Shown: in pieces, positions 1 through 9,052 of the stretch | How positions within the stretch are numbered: the stretch's first letter is position 1 | Layout: every line of letters starts with the position of its first letter | Assembly (NCBI GenBank): GCA_019690055.1 | Contig: JADGGF010000002.1 | Span: 1 to 33,183 of the forward strand | Origin: Micromonosporaceae bacterium | Lineage (GTDB): Bacteria; Actinomycetota; Actinomycetes; Mycobacteriales; Micromonosporaceae | DNA: 33,183 nucleotides | Direction: 5' to 3' | Made by a program: the position numbers and the translations under genes | The notes under the pieces: model-generated | Seen by the model: only the letters and a program-made list of their open reading frames with translations | Databases searched by the model: none | What the model was told of the DNA's origin: nothing

Positions 1-75
1 ACACCCCCCGGGCCCCGCGCCGCCCCCCACCCCCCCCCCCCACCCCCCGCCGCCCCGCGCGGCGGCGCGGGGGCG
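1..75. other. Low-complexity C/G-only left edge
   Basis: The first 75 bases are almost entirely C and G, with C runs of up to about 12 interrupted by single A residues. No other part of the window looks like this. The downstream paralogue has ordinary coding sequence at the equivalent point. I read it as a low-quality sequence or contig end rather than biology, so the reading frame of the gene crossing it should not be trusted here. Confidence 0.6.
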
Positions 76-603
76 GACCGCCTCCGCGTGACTGACCAGC
101 CGGTAGAGGTTGACCAGATGCAGCCGTGCCTCGGCCAGCAGTGCACGTTCCCGCGCCGAGAACTCCGTGCCGTCGCGGTTGATCACCAGCGCCACGCGGA
201 TCCCCGGCAGCGCCGGCAACAGGAACGCGATCTGGCTGCGAATCCCGCGCGGCGCGTACAACTTTCGATACAGCACGCTGCGCAGGAACTCGCCGGAGGG
301 GTCGACGTCGGACCAGCTCGTGACGCCGCTCTCACCGGTCGTCTCGAAGTGCCGCAGGATCGGGTTGTCGATCATGTGCCGCCGAAATGCCTCGGCGTAG
401 CGGGCGTACGCCTTCGGCTCGATCGGTGGGTACACGACGTGGAAGGCTCGGCGGGCCGCCGTGTTGGCCTCGAGGTACGTCGCGTTGATCCCGGGCACGA
501 GTCGCAGCAGCTCGCGGCAGCACCGAGTGGCGAAGTCATGGATGTTGTCGGCCTCACCGATGATTCGCAGCGCCTCCAGCAGCCCGTCCTCGGGACTCGG
601 CAC
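1..603 (-). CDS. LuxR-type regulator paralogue, N-terminal part (runs off left edge)
   Basis: This is the second of two tandem paralogues on the minus strand. From the GTG at 603 the protein starts VPSPEDGLLEALRIIGEAD and can be aligned with the neighbouring LuxR-type protein for about 165 residues; shared blocks include CRELLRLVPG, DNPI.R.FE.TGE, TWSD/SWSD, LVINRDG.EF and HLVNLYRL. The C-terminal helix-turn-helix would lie beyond the left edge, so its presence is inferred. The start follows a GGAGG at about 6 nt, and the stop codon of the upstream paralogue sits between that site and the GTG, leaving a 1-nt gap, which suggests translational coupling. The N-terminal domain resembles no sensor family I can name. 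The last ~75 bases at the window edge are suspect homopolymer sequence. Confidence 0.75.
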   Translation of the reverse strand, partial: MPSPEDGLLEALRIIGEADNIHDFATRCCRELLRLVPGINATYLEANTAARRAFHVVYPPIEPKAYARYAEAFRRHMIDNPILRHFETTGESGVTSWSDVDPSGEFLRSVLYRKLYAPRGIRSQIAFLLPALPGIRVALVINRDGTEFSARERALLAEARLHLVNLYRLVSHAEAVRPRAAARGGGGWGGGVGGGAGPGGC

Positions 604-604
604 C

Positions 605-1723
605 CTAGCCTCCGTGTACGTCCTGAGAAGAGGATCGGGATCCATCCGGCGAAGAGGGTCGGGGTCCGTCCAGCGAGGCGGATCGGACGGCGGCCCCCCA
701 GAGCCGGCCGACCACGGCGGCCCGGGAGGAGACCTTGAGCCGGCGGAACACCCCGTCCAGGTGCGCCCGGACCGTACCGGTGGAGATGCCCAGCCGTTGG
801 GCGATGCGCTCGTTGGTGAGCCCGTCGACGAGCAGCACCGCCACCTCGGCCTGCCGTTCGGTGAGCCCGAGCGCCATCGCGTCCGCTACGGTCACCCGGT
901 TGGGCTGGCGGATCCACAGCACGTGGGGGCCGATCGGTGAGCGCTCCAGTCGGGCCTCGAACGGGGCATCGCGACCAGATCGCGTCCAGTCGACGTCGGA
1001 CAGCACCCTTCCCAATGGTCCGTCTCCCAGCCGAGCCCCCGGGGTGAGATCCACGCCAGCGGTCTGGCCGATGGTCACGGCGAGGTCGTTGGACTCCACC
1101 ACGGTCCCGGCGTCGTCGACGAGCACCACCGACCAGCCGTCGTCGGCCAGCGCGACGTCTCGCTGGCGTCCCGCCTCCGCGTGGAGAACCAGTCGGTAGA
1201 GGTTGACCAGGTGCTGCCGCAGCTCGGCCACCAACGCCCGCTCGCGAGCGGTGAACTCCGCCCCGTCCCGGTTGATCACCAGCCCCACGTGGATTCCCGG
1301 CGGTGCCGGCAGCAGGAACCCGAGCTGGCTGTGAATGCCGTTCGGCGCGTAGAACTCGCGGTACAGCGGGCTCTCGAAGAACGCCCCGTCCGGGTCGAGA
1401 TCGGACCAGGTAACGATATCGTTCTCTCCGGTCACCTCGAAGTAGCGCACGATCGGGTTGTCCCGCAGGTGGGCCTCCAGCACGCCGGAGTACTGGAGGA
1501 ACCACTCTCGCCCCGGGTCGGGGTGCAGGAACCCGGCCACCCGGCCGGCGGCCAGGTTGACCTCGTTGTACGAGGCGCTGACTCCCGGCACCAGGCGCAG
1601 CAGCTCCCGACAGACCAGTTCGGCGAAGTCGTTGATGCTGTCCGCCGCACCGATGACACGCAGCGCCTCCAGCACCTGGCGTCGGTCATTCGGCGCGAGC
1701 GGGCTGTCGGGTGAAGCGGTCAC
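605..1723 (-). CDS. LuxR-family transcriptional regulator
   Basis: A 372-residue DNA-binding regulator. Residues about 287-346 form a LuxR/GerE helix-turn-helix (LTERQAEVAVLL, then LTNERIAQRLGISTGTVRAH). The first ~270 residues are an unassigned, probably ligand-sensing domain shared with the next gene. I chose the GTG at 1723 because AAGGA lies about 6 nt upstream and the paralogue starts at the matching place; the open frame extends to 1975 but that part is arginine-rich and unlike a protein domain. The last ~25 residues are low-complexity Ser/Asp/Pro/Arg and are encoded by two copies of a 24-bp repeat. It is followed after 1 nt by its paralogue and is divergent from the SHMT-like gene at 2048, which it might regulate; nothing in the sequence proves that. 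Confidence 0.85.
   Translation of the reverse strand: MTASPDSPLAPNDRRQVLEALRVIGAADSINDFAELVCRELLRLVPGVSASYNEVNLAAGRVAGFLHPDPGREWFLQYSGVLEAHLRDNPIVRYFEVTGENDIVTWSDLDPDGAFFESPLYREFYAPNGIHSQLGFLLPAPPGIHVGLVINRDGAEFTARERALVAELRQHLVNLYRLVLHAEAGRQRDVALADDGWSVVLVDDAGTVVESNDLAVTIGQTAGVDLTPGARLGDGPLGRVLSDVDWTRSGRDAPFEARLERSPIGPHVLWIRQPNRVTVADAMALGLTERQAEVAVLLVDGLTNERIAQRLGISTGTVRAHLDGVFRRLKVSSRAAVVGRLWGAAVRSASLDGPRPSSPDGSRSSSQDVHGG
627..687. repeat. 24-bp tandem repeat in regulator C-terminus
   Basis: Two imperfect 24-bp copies (627-650 and 651-674, each GAAGAGGRTCGGGRTCCRTC-like) and a partial third (675-687) encode the serine-rich tail of the LuxR-type regulator. The paralogue's end is not visible, so it is unknown whether it has the same tail. 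Confidence 0.7.
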
Positions 1724-2047
1724 CTGGTTCCTTTGGCGGCGACGACATCGAAACCGTTGGCGGCGATCGTACCGTTTGCCCCGATGCCAACGCGACACCG
1801 CAGCCGTCGCAGATACGTCATTCGACCCATGGCCCGGCCGGCGGCGCAACCGTAGCCTTCGGGCCGGGGGGTCGTGACGACCACAGTCCGCACGGGAGCG
1901 GCGACTCGTGCGGGCTGTGGTCGTCGAGGACCCATGATCGGCTCGGCCCGACAACGTCACCGGCTCGCGTACCACATGATCCGTTCAGCCGTACGGCATG
2001 ATCACCTCGACCGTACGGCATGATCGCCTGGTCGTACGCTTGCTCGC
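1724..2047. promoter_or_regulatory. 324-bp divergent intergenic region with inverted repeat
   Basis: This gap lies between the divergent LuxR-type and SHMT-like genes and must hold both promoters. It contains an 18-bp inverted repeat (left arm 1876-1893, GACGACCACAGTCCGCAC; right arm 1908-1925) with a single mismatch that would be a G-U pair in RNA, around a 14-nt loop. It has no T-run, so it looks more like an operator or RNA structure than an intrinsic terminator. No convincing small gene is present. Confidence 0.6.
1933..2025. repeat. Phased CATGATC motifs upstream of SHMT-like gene
   Basis: CATGATC occurs at 1933, 1975, 1997 and 2019. The last three are spaced exactly 22 bp apart, and the first is 42 bp before the second, so all lie near the same DNA face. 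The two copies nearest the gene extend to a perfect 15-mer, CCGTACGGCATGATC (1989-2003 and 2011-2025). The array ends 22 bp before the ATG at 2048. Such phasing suggests cooperative regulator binding; the regulator is unknown. Confidence 0.6.
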
Positions 2048-3388
2048 ATGCCGAGCTTCACCGATCGTCACCTGGCGTCCCGGGACTGGCTTCCCGCGGC
2101 CAGCGAGCGGCTCGTCGGCGAGGTGGCGGAGAGCGTGGCCGGCGCGCCGGCGTCCGCCGTGCTCGCCGAGCTGGACCGGCTCGTCGCCGAAAACCATCGC
2201 ATCCACGACAAAGAGTGCATTAACCTCAATCCCGCCACAAACGTGATGAACCCTCGGGCCGAGGCGATGCTCTCGTCCGGGCTGGGCCCGCGCGCCTCGC
2301 TGGGCCACCCGGGCGACAAGTACGAGACCGGCCTGGAGGCCATCGAGAGAATTGAGATTATTGCGGCTGAACTCGCCGCCGAGGTGTTCGGCGCGCGGTA
2401 CGCCGAGGTGCGGGTCGGCTCCGGCGCCCTGGCCAACCTGTACGCGTTCCTCGCCACCTGTCGGCCAGGCGACACGATCATCGCTCCGCCGGCCACCATC
2501 GGCGGCCACATCACGCACCACGGCGCCGGCGCGGCCGGGCTGTACGGCCTGACCACCGTGCCGGCCCCGGTCGACGCCGACGGCTACACCGTGGACGTGG
2601 CCGGTCTACGCGCCCTCGCCCACGAGGTGCGGCCCGCGCTCATCACCCTCGGGTCGAGCCTGAACCTCTTCCCCCACCCGGTCGCTGCGGTGCGGGAGAT
2701 CGCCGACGAGGTGGGGGCGCGGGTGCTCTTCGACGCGGCGCACCTGTGCGGGATGATCGCCGGCGGTACGTGGCCGCGGCCGCTCGACGAGGGTGCCCAC
2801 ATCATGACGATGAGCACCTACAAGAGCCTGGGCGGGCCGCCCGGTGGCCTGGTCCTCACCAACGACGCCGAGCTCGCCCAACGCATCGACGCCATCGCCT
2901 ATCCCGGTCTGACGGCCAACTTCGACGTCGCCCGGGTCGCCGCGCTCGCCGTGACGCTGGTCGACTGGCGGGTCGCCGGTGCCGACTACGCGCGGGCGAT
3001 GGTCGCGACCGCGCGGCGGCTCGCCGACGAACTGGCTGCGCTGGGCCTGCCCGTCTTCGCCCACGAGCGGGGTGCCACCACATCCCACCAGTTCGCCCTG
3101 GTCGCGCGCCGCTGGCAGGGCGGCCAGCGGGCGTCCCGGCGGCTGCGCCAGGCAAACCTCCTCGCCTGCGGCATCGGCCTGCCGGTCGAGCCGATCGCCG
3201 ACGACACCAACGGCCTTCGCCTGGGCACTCCCGAGGTGGCCCGGCTCGGCATGACCGAGGCGGACATGCCGGAACTGGCCCGGTTCATCGCCCGCGGACT
3301 CGACCCGGAGACGGACCCGGCCACGGTCGCGGCTGATGTGGCCGCGTGGCGGGCCCGATTCTCCGGTGTCGCGTTCACCGCAAGCTGA
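2048..3388 (+). CDS. Serine hydroxymethyltransferase-like PLP enzyme
   Basis: A 446-residue fold-type I PLP enzyme of the SHMT family. The PLP site is intact: GSGALAN (124-130) for the phosphate loop, D229 and H232 in LFDAAHL, the Schiff-base lysine K259 in STYKSLGGPPGG, and a C-terminal GLRLGTPE with the carboxylate-binding Arg. It departs from true GlyA in the substrate/folate region: the ASEN motif reads PATN, and the block equivalent to E. coli YAEGYPGKRYYGG reads ASLGHPGDKYETG, so the residues equivalent to Tyr55, Glu57 and Tyr65 are Ala83, Leu85 and Glu93. I infer a beta-hydroxy amino-acid aldolase, transaldolase or related reaction on glycine or serine, possibly folate-independent. It stands alone, convergent with aceB. 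No clear Shine-Dalgarno site precedes the ATG. Confidence 0.8.
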   Translation: MPSFTDRHLASRDWLPAASERLVGEVAESVAGAPASAVLAELDRLVAENHRIHDKECINLNPATNVMNPRAEAMLSSGLGPRASLGHPGDKYETGLEAIERIEIIAAELAAEVFGARYAEVRVGSGALANLYAFLATCRPGDTIIAPPATIGGHITHHGAGAAGLYGLTTVPAPVDADGYTVDVAGLRALAHEVRPALITLGSSLNLFPHPVAAVREIADEVGARVLFDAAHLCGMIAGGTWPRPLDEGAHIMTMSTYKSLGGPPGGLVLTNDAELAQRIDAIAYPGLTANFDVARVAALAVTLVDWRVAGADYARAMVATARRLADELAALGLPVFAHERGATTSHQFALVARRWQGGQRASRRLRQANLLACGIGLPVEPIADDTNGLRLGTPEVARLGMTEADMPELARFIARGLDPETDPATVAADVAAWRARFSGVAFTAS

Positions 3389-3409
3389 GCCACCGGCGAG
3401 ACCGGTGGC
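3389..3409. terminator. Hairpin between convergent SHMT-like and aceB genes
   Basis: A perfect 8-bp inverted repeat (GCCACCGG at 3389-3396, CCGGTGGC at 3402-3409) with a 5-nt loop starts right after the SHMT-like stop codon and ends 6 bp before the aceB stop. It lacks a U-tract, as is common in high-GC actinomycetes, and could serve both convergent genes. Confidence 0.55.
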
Positions 3410-3415
3410 GCCGCA

Positions 3416-4989
<1,574 letters not shown>

Positions 4990-4993
<4 letters not shown>

Positions 4994-6330
4994 GCCGACC
5001 CGACCCCCTCCATGTGCTCGTTCGGCTCCAGCTCGTCCGGCCCGAACTGCTCCTCCTCGGTCGACCCGCGCAGCGCCACCGTCTCCGCGGCGGGGTTCAG
5101 CACGGTGCTGATCAGGTCGAAGTAACCGGTGCCGACCTCGCGCTGGTGCTTGACCGCCGTGTATCCGTACGCCTCGGCGGCGAACTCGCGCTCCTGCAGG
5201 GCGACGTACGCCGGCATGCCCTCGGCGGCGTAGCCGCGGGCCAGGTCGAACATCGAGTGGTTGAGCGCGTGGAAACCGGCCAGCGTGATGAACTGGAACT
5301 TGTACCCCATGTGGCCCAACTCGTTCTGGAACTTGGCGATCGTGGCGTCGTCGAGGTGCCGGCGCCAGTTGAACGACGGCGAGCAGTTGTAAGCGAGCAT
5401 CTTGTCCGGGTACTCGGCCTTGATCGCCTCGGCGAACTGCCGCGCCACGTCGAGGTCGGGCGTGCTCGTCTCCATCCACAGCAGGTCGGCGTAGGGCGCG
5501 TAGGCCAGACCGCGGGCGATGCAGGGCTCGATGCCGTTGCGGACCCGGTAGAAGCCCTCGGCCGTCCGCTCGCCGGTGACGAACGGGCGGTCCCGCTCAT
5601 CGACGTCGCTGGTGAGCAGCGTGGCGGCCTGCGCATCGGTCCGGGCGATGATGATCGTGGGCACGCCGGCGACGTCGGCCGCGAGCCGGGCGGCGTTGAG
5701 CGTCCGAATGTGGGCGCCCGTCGGCACCAGCACCTTGCCCCCGAGGTGCCCGCACTTCTTCTCCGAGGCGAGCTGGTCCTCCCAGTGCACCCCGGCCGCA
5801 CCCGCGGCGATCATCGCGGTCATCAGCTCGTAGGCGTTGAGCGGTCCGCCGAACCCGGCCTCGGCGTCGGCCACGATCGGCACCAGCCAGTCCACATCGG
5901 AGGTTCCCTTCTCGGCGACCTCGATCTGACCCGCGCGCAGCAGGGCGTTGTTGATGCGCCGCACCACGGCGGGCACCGAGTTGGCCGGGTAGAGGCTCTG
6001 GTCCGGGTAGGTCTGGCCGGCCAGGTTCGCGTCCGCGGCCACCTGCCAGCCCGACAGGTAGATCGCCTTCAGCCCGGCCCGGACCATCTGCACGGCCTGG
6101 TTGCCGGTGAGCGCGCCCAGCGCCCGGATGTACGGCTCCTCGTGCAGTAACCGCCACAAGCGCTGCGCGCCCCGGCGGGCCAGGGTGTGCTCCTCCTGGA
6201 CCTGCCCGCGCAGGCGGATCACCTGCTCCGGTCCGTACGTCCGCTGGACCCCCTGCCACCGCGGGTCGGTGGCCCACTCATGGTCGAGCTGCTCGGCCGC
6301 TCGGGCCTGGTCGATCGTTGCAGGCGGCAT
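4990..6330 (-). CDS. aceA: Isocitrate lyase
   Basis: Cleaves isocitrate to glyoxylate and succinate, the first committed step of the glyoxylate shunt, needed for growth on acetate or fatty acids. The 446-residue protein has the family's catalytic signature KKCGHLGGK with Cys193, the metal/substrate loops [12 protein letters not shown] and [12 protein letters not shown], and the C-terminal NCSPSFNW and [12 protein letters not shown] blocks. The ATG at 6330 follows a strong GGGAGGAG site. It is first in the operon with aceB and is divergent from the RamB-type regulator, which by homology to Corynebacterium and Mycobacterium is its probable regulator; candidate sites lie at 6356-6362 and 6431-6446. 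Confidence 0.97.
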
Positions 6331-6355
6331 GGCTCCTCCCTCACGTCGTCGTGAT

Positions 6356-6446
6356 TTCGCAACCTTGGCATGGGGGGAATCGCCCGTCCAGTACCTAAAT
6401 CAGCCAAATTCTGAGAAGCCGAGGCCGCCTTTTGCGAAGTTGCGAA
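6356..6446. promoter_or_regulatory. Candidate RamB operator sites in aceA-ramB intergenic region
   Basis: The 235-bp divergent region carries TTTGCGAA-GTTGCGAA in direct repeat at 6431-6446 and the inverse TTCGCAA at 6356-6362, just upstream of aceA. TTTGCGAAGT differs by one base from TTTGCAAAGT, the reverse complement of the core I remember for the corynebacterial RamB site. The half-site TTGCGAA thus occurs three times in about 90 bp, in the most AT-rich part of the neighbourhood. Identification as RamB sites is inference. Confidence 0.55.
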
Positions 6447-6487
6447 TGGTTCCTTGGCAGACGGCCAACGTATGCTGGGTCGCACGT

Positions 6488-6541
6488 GTCAGGAAGGACG
6501 CCCTCCTGACGCCTGGTGCACAACAAGGCGTCCCTCCTGAC
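6488..6541. repeat. Dispersed palindromic element, copy A
   Basis: A 15-bp imperfect inverted repeat (GTCAGGAAGGACGCC at 6488-6502; GGCGTCCCTCCTGAC at 6527-6541, one mismatch) flanks 24 bp. Its first 25 bp (6489-6513) match 24 of 25 bases of the reverse complement of 26684-26708. This makes it a member of a dispersed REP- or MITE-like family. Here it lies between the candidate RamB sites and the regulator's ribosome site, so it would be in the leader of the regulator mRNA. Confidence 0.65.
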
Positions 6542-6565
6542 ATCGGTCGTGGGAGGGGGTGACGG

Positions 6566-7960
6566 ATGAGCAAGACCTTCGCGGGCGCCCGATTGCGCCG
6601 CCTGCGCGAGGAGCGCCGGATGAGCCAGATCGAGCTGGCCCGCCAGCTGAACATCTCGCCGAGCTACCTCAACCAGATCGAGCACGACGCTCGCCCGCTG
6701 ACCGTCCCGGTGCTGATCCGACTCACCGAGGTCTTCGGGGTGGATACCGCCTACTTCGCGCCGCAGGACACCTCGCGGCTGGTGAGCGATTTGCGCGAGG
6801 CCCTGCCCGCCCGGGCGAGCCTGGCCGACCTGACCGAGCTGGCGACCAAGCTGCCGGAGGTGGCCGAGGCGGTCATCGAACTGTATCGACGCTACCGGCA
6901 GACCTCCGACCAACTCGCCGAGCTCGTCGGGGACCGCGACGCCGTGGCCCTGCAGTCGCCCCACGACCAGGTCACCGACTTCTTCTACCGACGGCAGAAC
7001 TACGTGCCGGAACTGGACGAGGCGGCGGAGGCCCTGGCCGCCCGGATCGGCATCCGGCCGACCAATACCCTGCCCGCGCTGCAGCGCCACATCACCGAGC
7101 GGCACGGGGTGCGCATCCAGCTCGACGACGCCGGCTCGATGGGCGGCGAGCTGCACCGCTACCGGCCGGGCACCAAGACGCTGCACCTGTCGACGTCACT
7201 GCGCCCCGGGCAGCAGGCCATCCGGATCGCGGCTCAGATCGGTCTGCTCGAGTATGCCGATATCATCGACGAAATTATCGAAGAGGAGCAGTACGACGAT
7301 CTGCAGACACGCATCCTGTTGCGGGTCGGGTTGGCGAACTACTTCGCGGCGGCGCTGATCCTGCCGTACGGTCAGTTCCTCGTGGCCGCGGAGGCTCTGC
7401 GCTACGACATCGAGCTGCTCACCGAGCACTTCGCGATGGGGTGGGAGAGCGTCTGCCACCGGCTGTCCACATTGCAGCGTCCGAAGGCCCGGGGGGTGCC
7501 GTTCTCGTTCGTCCGCGTGGACCGGGCCGGCAACATGTCCAAACGGCAGTCGGCCACCGGCTTCCCGTTCTCCCGGTCGGGCGGGACGTGTCCACTGTGG
7601 AACGTCTACGAGGCGTTCAGCTCCCCCGGGCGGGTCGTGACCCAGGTTGCGGCGATGCCCGACGGCCAGCGCTACCTGTGGATCGCCCGCACGGTCACCC
7701 GGCACCACGGCGGCTACGGGAAGCCCGGGAAGGTCTTCGCCATCGGACTGGGCTGCGAGCTGCGCCACGCCCCGCGGCTGGTCTACTCGGCCGGCGTGGA
7801 CCTCGACGCCGCCGGGGCCGCCACCCCGATCGGCCCAGGGTGCCGCACCTGTGAACGGCTGACCTGCCCGCAGCGCGCGGCCCCGCCGATTGGCAGCCGC
7901 CTGGACCTCGACGAGAACCGCAGCACCTTCGTCCCCTATCCGCTGCGGATCGACTCGTAG
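6566..7960 (+). CDS. ramB: RamB/ScfR-type XRE regulator of acetate/short-chain acyl metabolism
   Basis: A 464-residue cytoplasmic regulator. Residues about 8-62 are an XRE helix-turn-helix (RLRRLREERRMSQIELARQL, then ISPSYLNQIE). The middle (about 150-300) is an IrrE-like (DUF955) domain without a clear HExxH zinc-protease motif, and the C-terminal ~170 residues are the DUF2083 short-chain fatty-acyl regulator domain, with a Cys cluster GPGCRTCERLTC near residue 430. This architecture is that of RamB, which controls glyoxylate-cycle and acetate genes in Corynebacterium and Mycobacterium tuberculosis. Its position divergent from aceA-aceB strongly supports the same role here. A GGGAGGGGG site precedes the ATG. 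Whether it activates or represses, and its effector, cannot be read from sequence. Confidence 0.9.
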   Translation: MSKTFAGARLRRLREERRMSQIELARQLNISPSYLNQIEHDARPLTVPVLIRLTEVFGVDTAYFAPQDTSRLVSDLREALPARASLADLTELATKLPEVAEAVIELYRRYRQTSDQLAELVGDRDAVALQSPHDQVTDFFYRRQNYVPELDEAAEALAARIGIRPTNTLPALQRHITERHGVRIQLDDAGSMGGELHRYRPGTKTLHLSTSLRPGQQAIRIAAQIGLLEYADIIDEIIEEEQYDDLQTRILLRVGLANYFAAALILPYGQFLVAAEALRYDIELLTEHFAMGWESVCHRLSTLQRPKARGVPFSFVRVDRAGNMSKRQSATGFPFSRSGGTCPLWNVYEAFSSPGRVVTQVAAMPDGQRYLWIARTVTRHHGGYGKPGKVFAIGLGCELRHAPRLVYSAGVDLDAAGAATPIGPGCRTCERLTCPQRAAPPIGSRLDLDENRSTFVPYPLRIDS

Positions 7961-7966
7961 CCGGCG

Positions 7967-8842
7967 TCACCGGGAGCGGGCCAGCAGCGGCGCCGACGCG
8001 TGCGCGATCGCCCAGTTGAGGGCGTAGTCGGCCACCGTCTCCCACCCCGGCGCACCGCAGGTCCAGTGGTCACGGTCGCCGAACTCGTGGTACTCGGTGA
8101 GCGCCCCGGACTTCTGGTAGCGCTTGGCGTTGGCGCGTTGCACCGCTGGCGGCATGGTGTGGTCCTTTCCACCGGCGATGAACAGCAGGGGCGGCCGGTC
8201 GGCCGTGTAGTCCACCCACGTCTCCTGGTGACCGGGCTTGAGGTTGGCGATGAACCCGTACTCCCAGATCAGGTTGCCCGGGGCCGGGATGTGGTAGCGG
8301 TCCCACACCGCCCGGGACTCCTCTTCGGACAACGTGTTCGTGAACGCGTAGTGGAACTGTTCGGGCGTGAACCCGAACGCCTTGTGCCGGTTGGCCGGGT
8401 TCTTCAGCGCGGGGAACAGCGACTTCGCCTGCACCGGCGGCAGCACGTAGACGCCCTCGGTCGGGGCCGAGTTGATCGCCACGCCCGCACATCCGAGACC
8501 ACGGGCCAACAGCAGCTGCGTCAGCGTGCCGCCGAAGGAGTGGCCCATGATGATGGGCGGCCGCGGCAGCGACCGGATCACGCGGGCCAGCAGATCGACG
8601 GTCTCCGGCACGGTCACGGCGGCGATGATGTCCGGGTTCTCCCGCAACGCTTCGACTTCGATCTCGAAGCCGGGGTAGGTGGGGGTGAACACCGTCATCC
8701 CCCGGGCCTGGTAGTGATCGACCCAGTGCTCCCAACTCCGGGGCGTCATCCACAACCCGTGAATGAGGACGACGGTGTCCGGCTTCTCCCTCTCCGGCGT
8801 CCCCCGATCCGGCATCCCCTTGTCCGGCGTCATCGTCTCCAT
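7967..8842 (-). CDS. Alpha/beta hydrolase
   Basis: A 291-residue serine hydrolase of the alpha/beta fold. It shows the oxyanion-side HGLW motif after a beta strand (VVLIHGLW), the nucleophile elbow GHSFGG, a late acid region (FIAGGKDHTMP) and a probable catalytic His in GDRDHWTCG. No signal peptide is seen, so it is probably cytoplasmic; the substrate is unknown. The start at 8842 is chosen because the upstream frame is low-complexity; an ATG three codons later (8833) is also possible. Residues 5-20 are a degenerate Pro-Asp repeat made by four 15-bp units and are probably disordered. It ends 6 bp from the convergent ramB stop and is divergent from the DUF952 gene. Confidence 0.85.
   Translation of the reverse strand: METMTPDKGMPDRGTPEREKPDTVVLIHGLWMTPRSWEHWVDHYQARGMTVFTPTYPGFEIEVEALRENPDIIAAVTVPETVDLLARVIRSLPRPPIIMGHSFGGTLTQLLLARGLGCAGVAINSAPTEGVYVLPPVQAKSLFPALKNPANRHKAFGFTPEQFHYAFTNTLSEEESRAVWDRYHIPAPGNLIWEYGFIANLKPGHQETWVDYTADRPPLLFIAGGKDHTMPPAVQRANAKRYQKSGALTEYHEFGDRDHWTCGAPGWETVADYALNWAIAHASAPLLARSR
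8778..8832. repeat. 15-bp tandem repeat in hydrolase N-terminus
   Basis: Units starting TCCGGC recur at 8778, 8793, 8808 and 8823, exactly 15 bp apart, and encode a degenerate five-residue Pro-Asp/Glu repeat at the start of the hydrolase. The nearby upstream region has an unrelated 18-bp repeat, so this spot seems prone to repeat expansion. Confidence 0.65.
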
Positions 8843-8953
8843 AGGGCCAGTCTGATGGCCCAACCGGAGTCGGCATCGGGATTCCGCCGATCGGCTGCGG
8901 CGAGCGCGCATCGGTGGTAGACGTCGCGTCGCAGGCCCGCCCGCCGGGGTACT

Positions 8954-9007
8954 AGGGTCCGTCGCAGCATCAGGGTCCGTCGTGATACCTGAGTCCGTCG
9001 CGTCACC
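8954..9007. repeat. 18-bp tandem repeat in divergent intergenic region
   Basis: Three 18-bp units, each containing GTCCGTCG (at 8957, 8975 and 8993), lie in the 210-bp gap between the hydrolase and DUF952 genes. The core octamer is invariant while the rest varies. It could be a phased binding site or a neutral minisatellite. No other structure is seen in this gap. Confidence 0.6.
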
Positions 9008-9052
9008 AGGGGCGGGTGACCGAGGCTGAGGCGGGAAGGAGCCACCGAGGCA

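Noticed and set aside
372-1505. Long minus-strand open frame of 377 codons
   Set aside because: It is out of phase with the LuxR-type gene on the same strand, Arg/Gly/Pro-rich, and shows no domain.
1724-2047. Glycine riboswitch upstream of the SHMT-like gene
   Set aside because: I looked for the conserved GGAGAG-type core and helix pattern and saw none; the repeats present are unlike it.
2048-3388. Naming the SHMT-like gene glyA
   Set aside because: Key residues of the folate-dependent enzyme are replaced, so the symbol would assert an activity that is doubtful.
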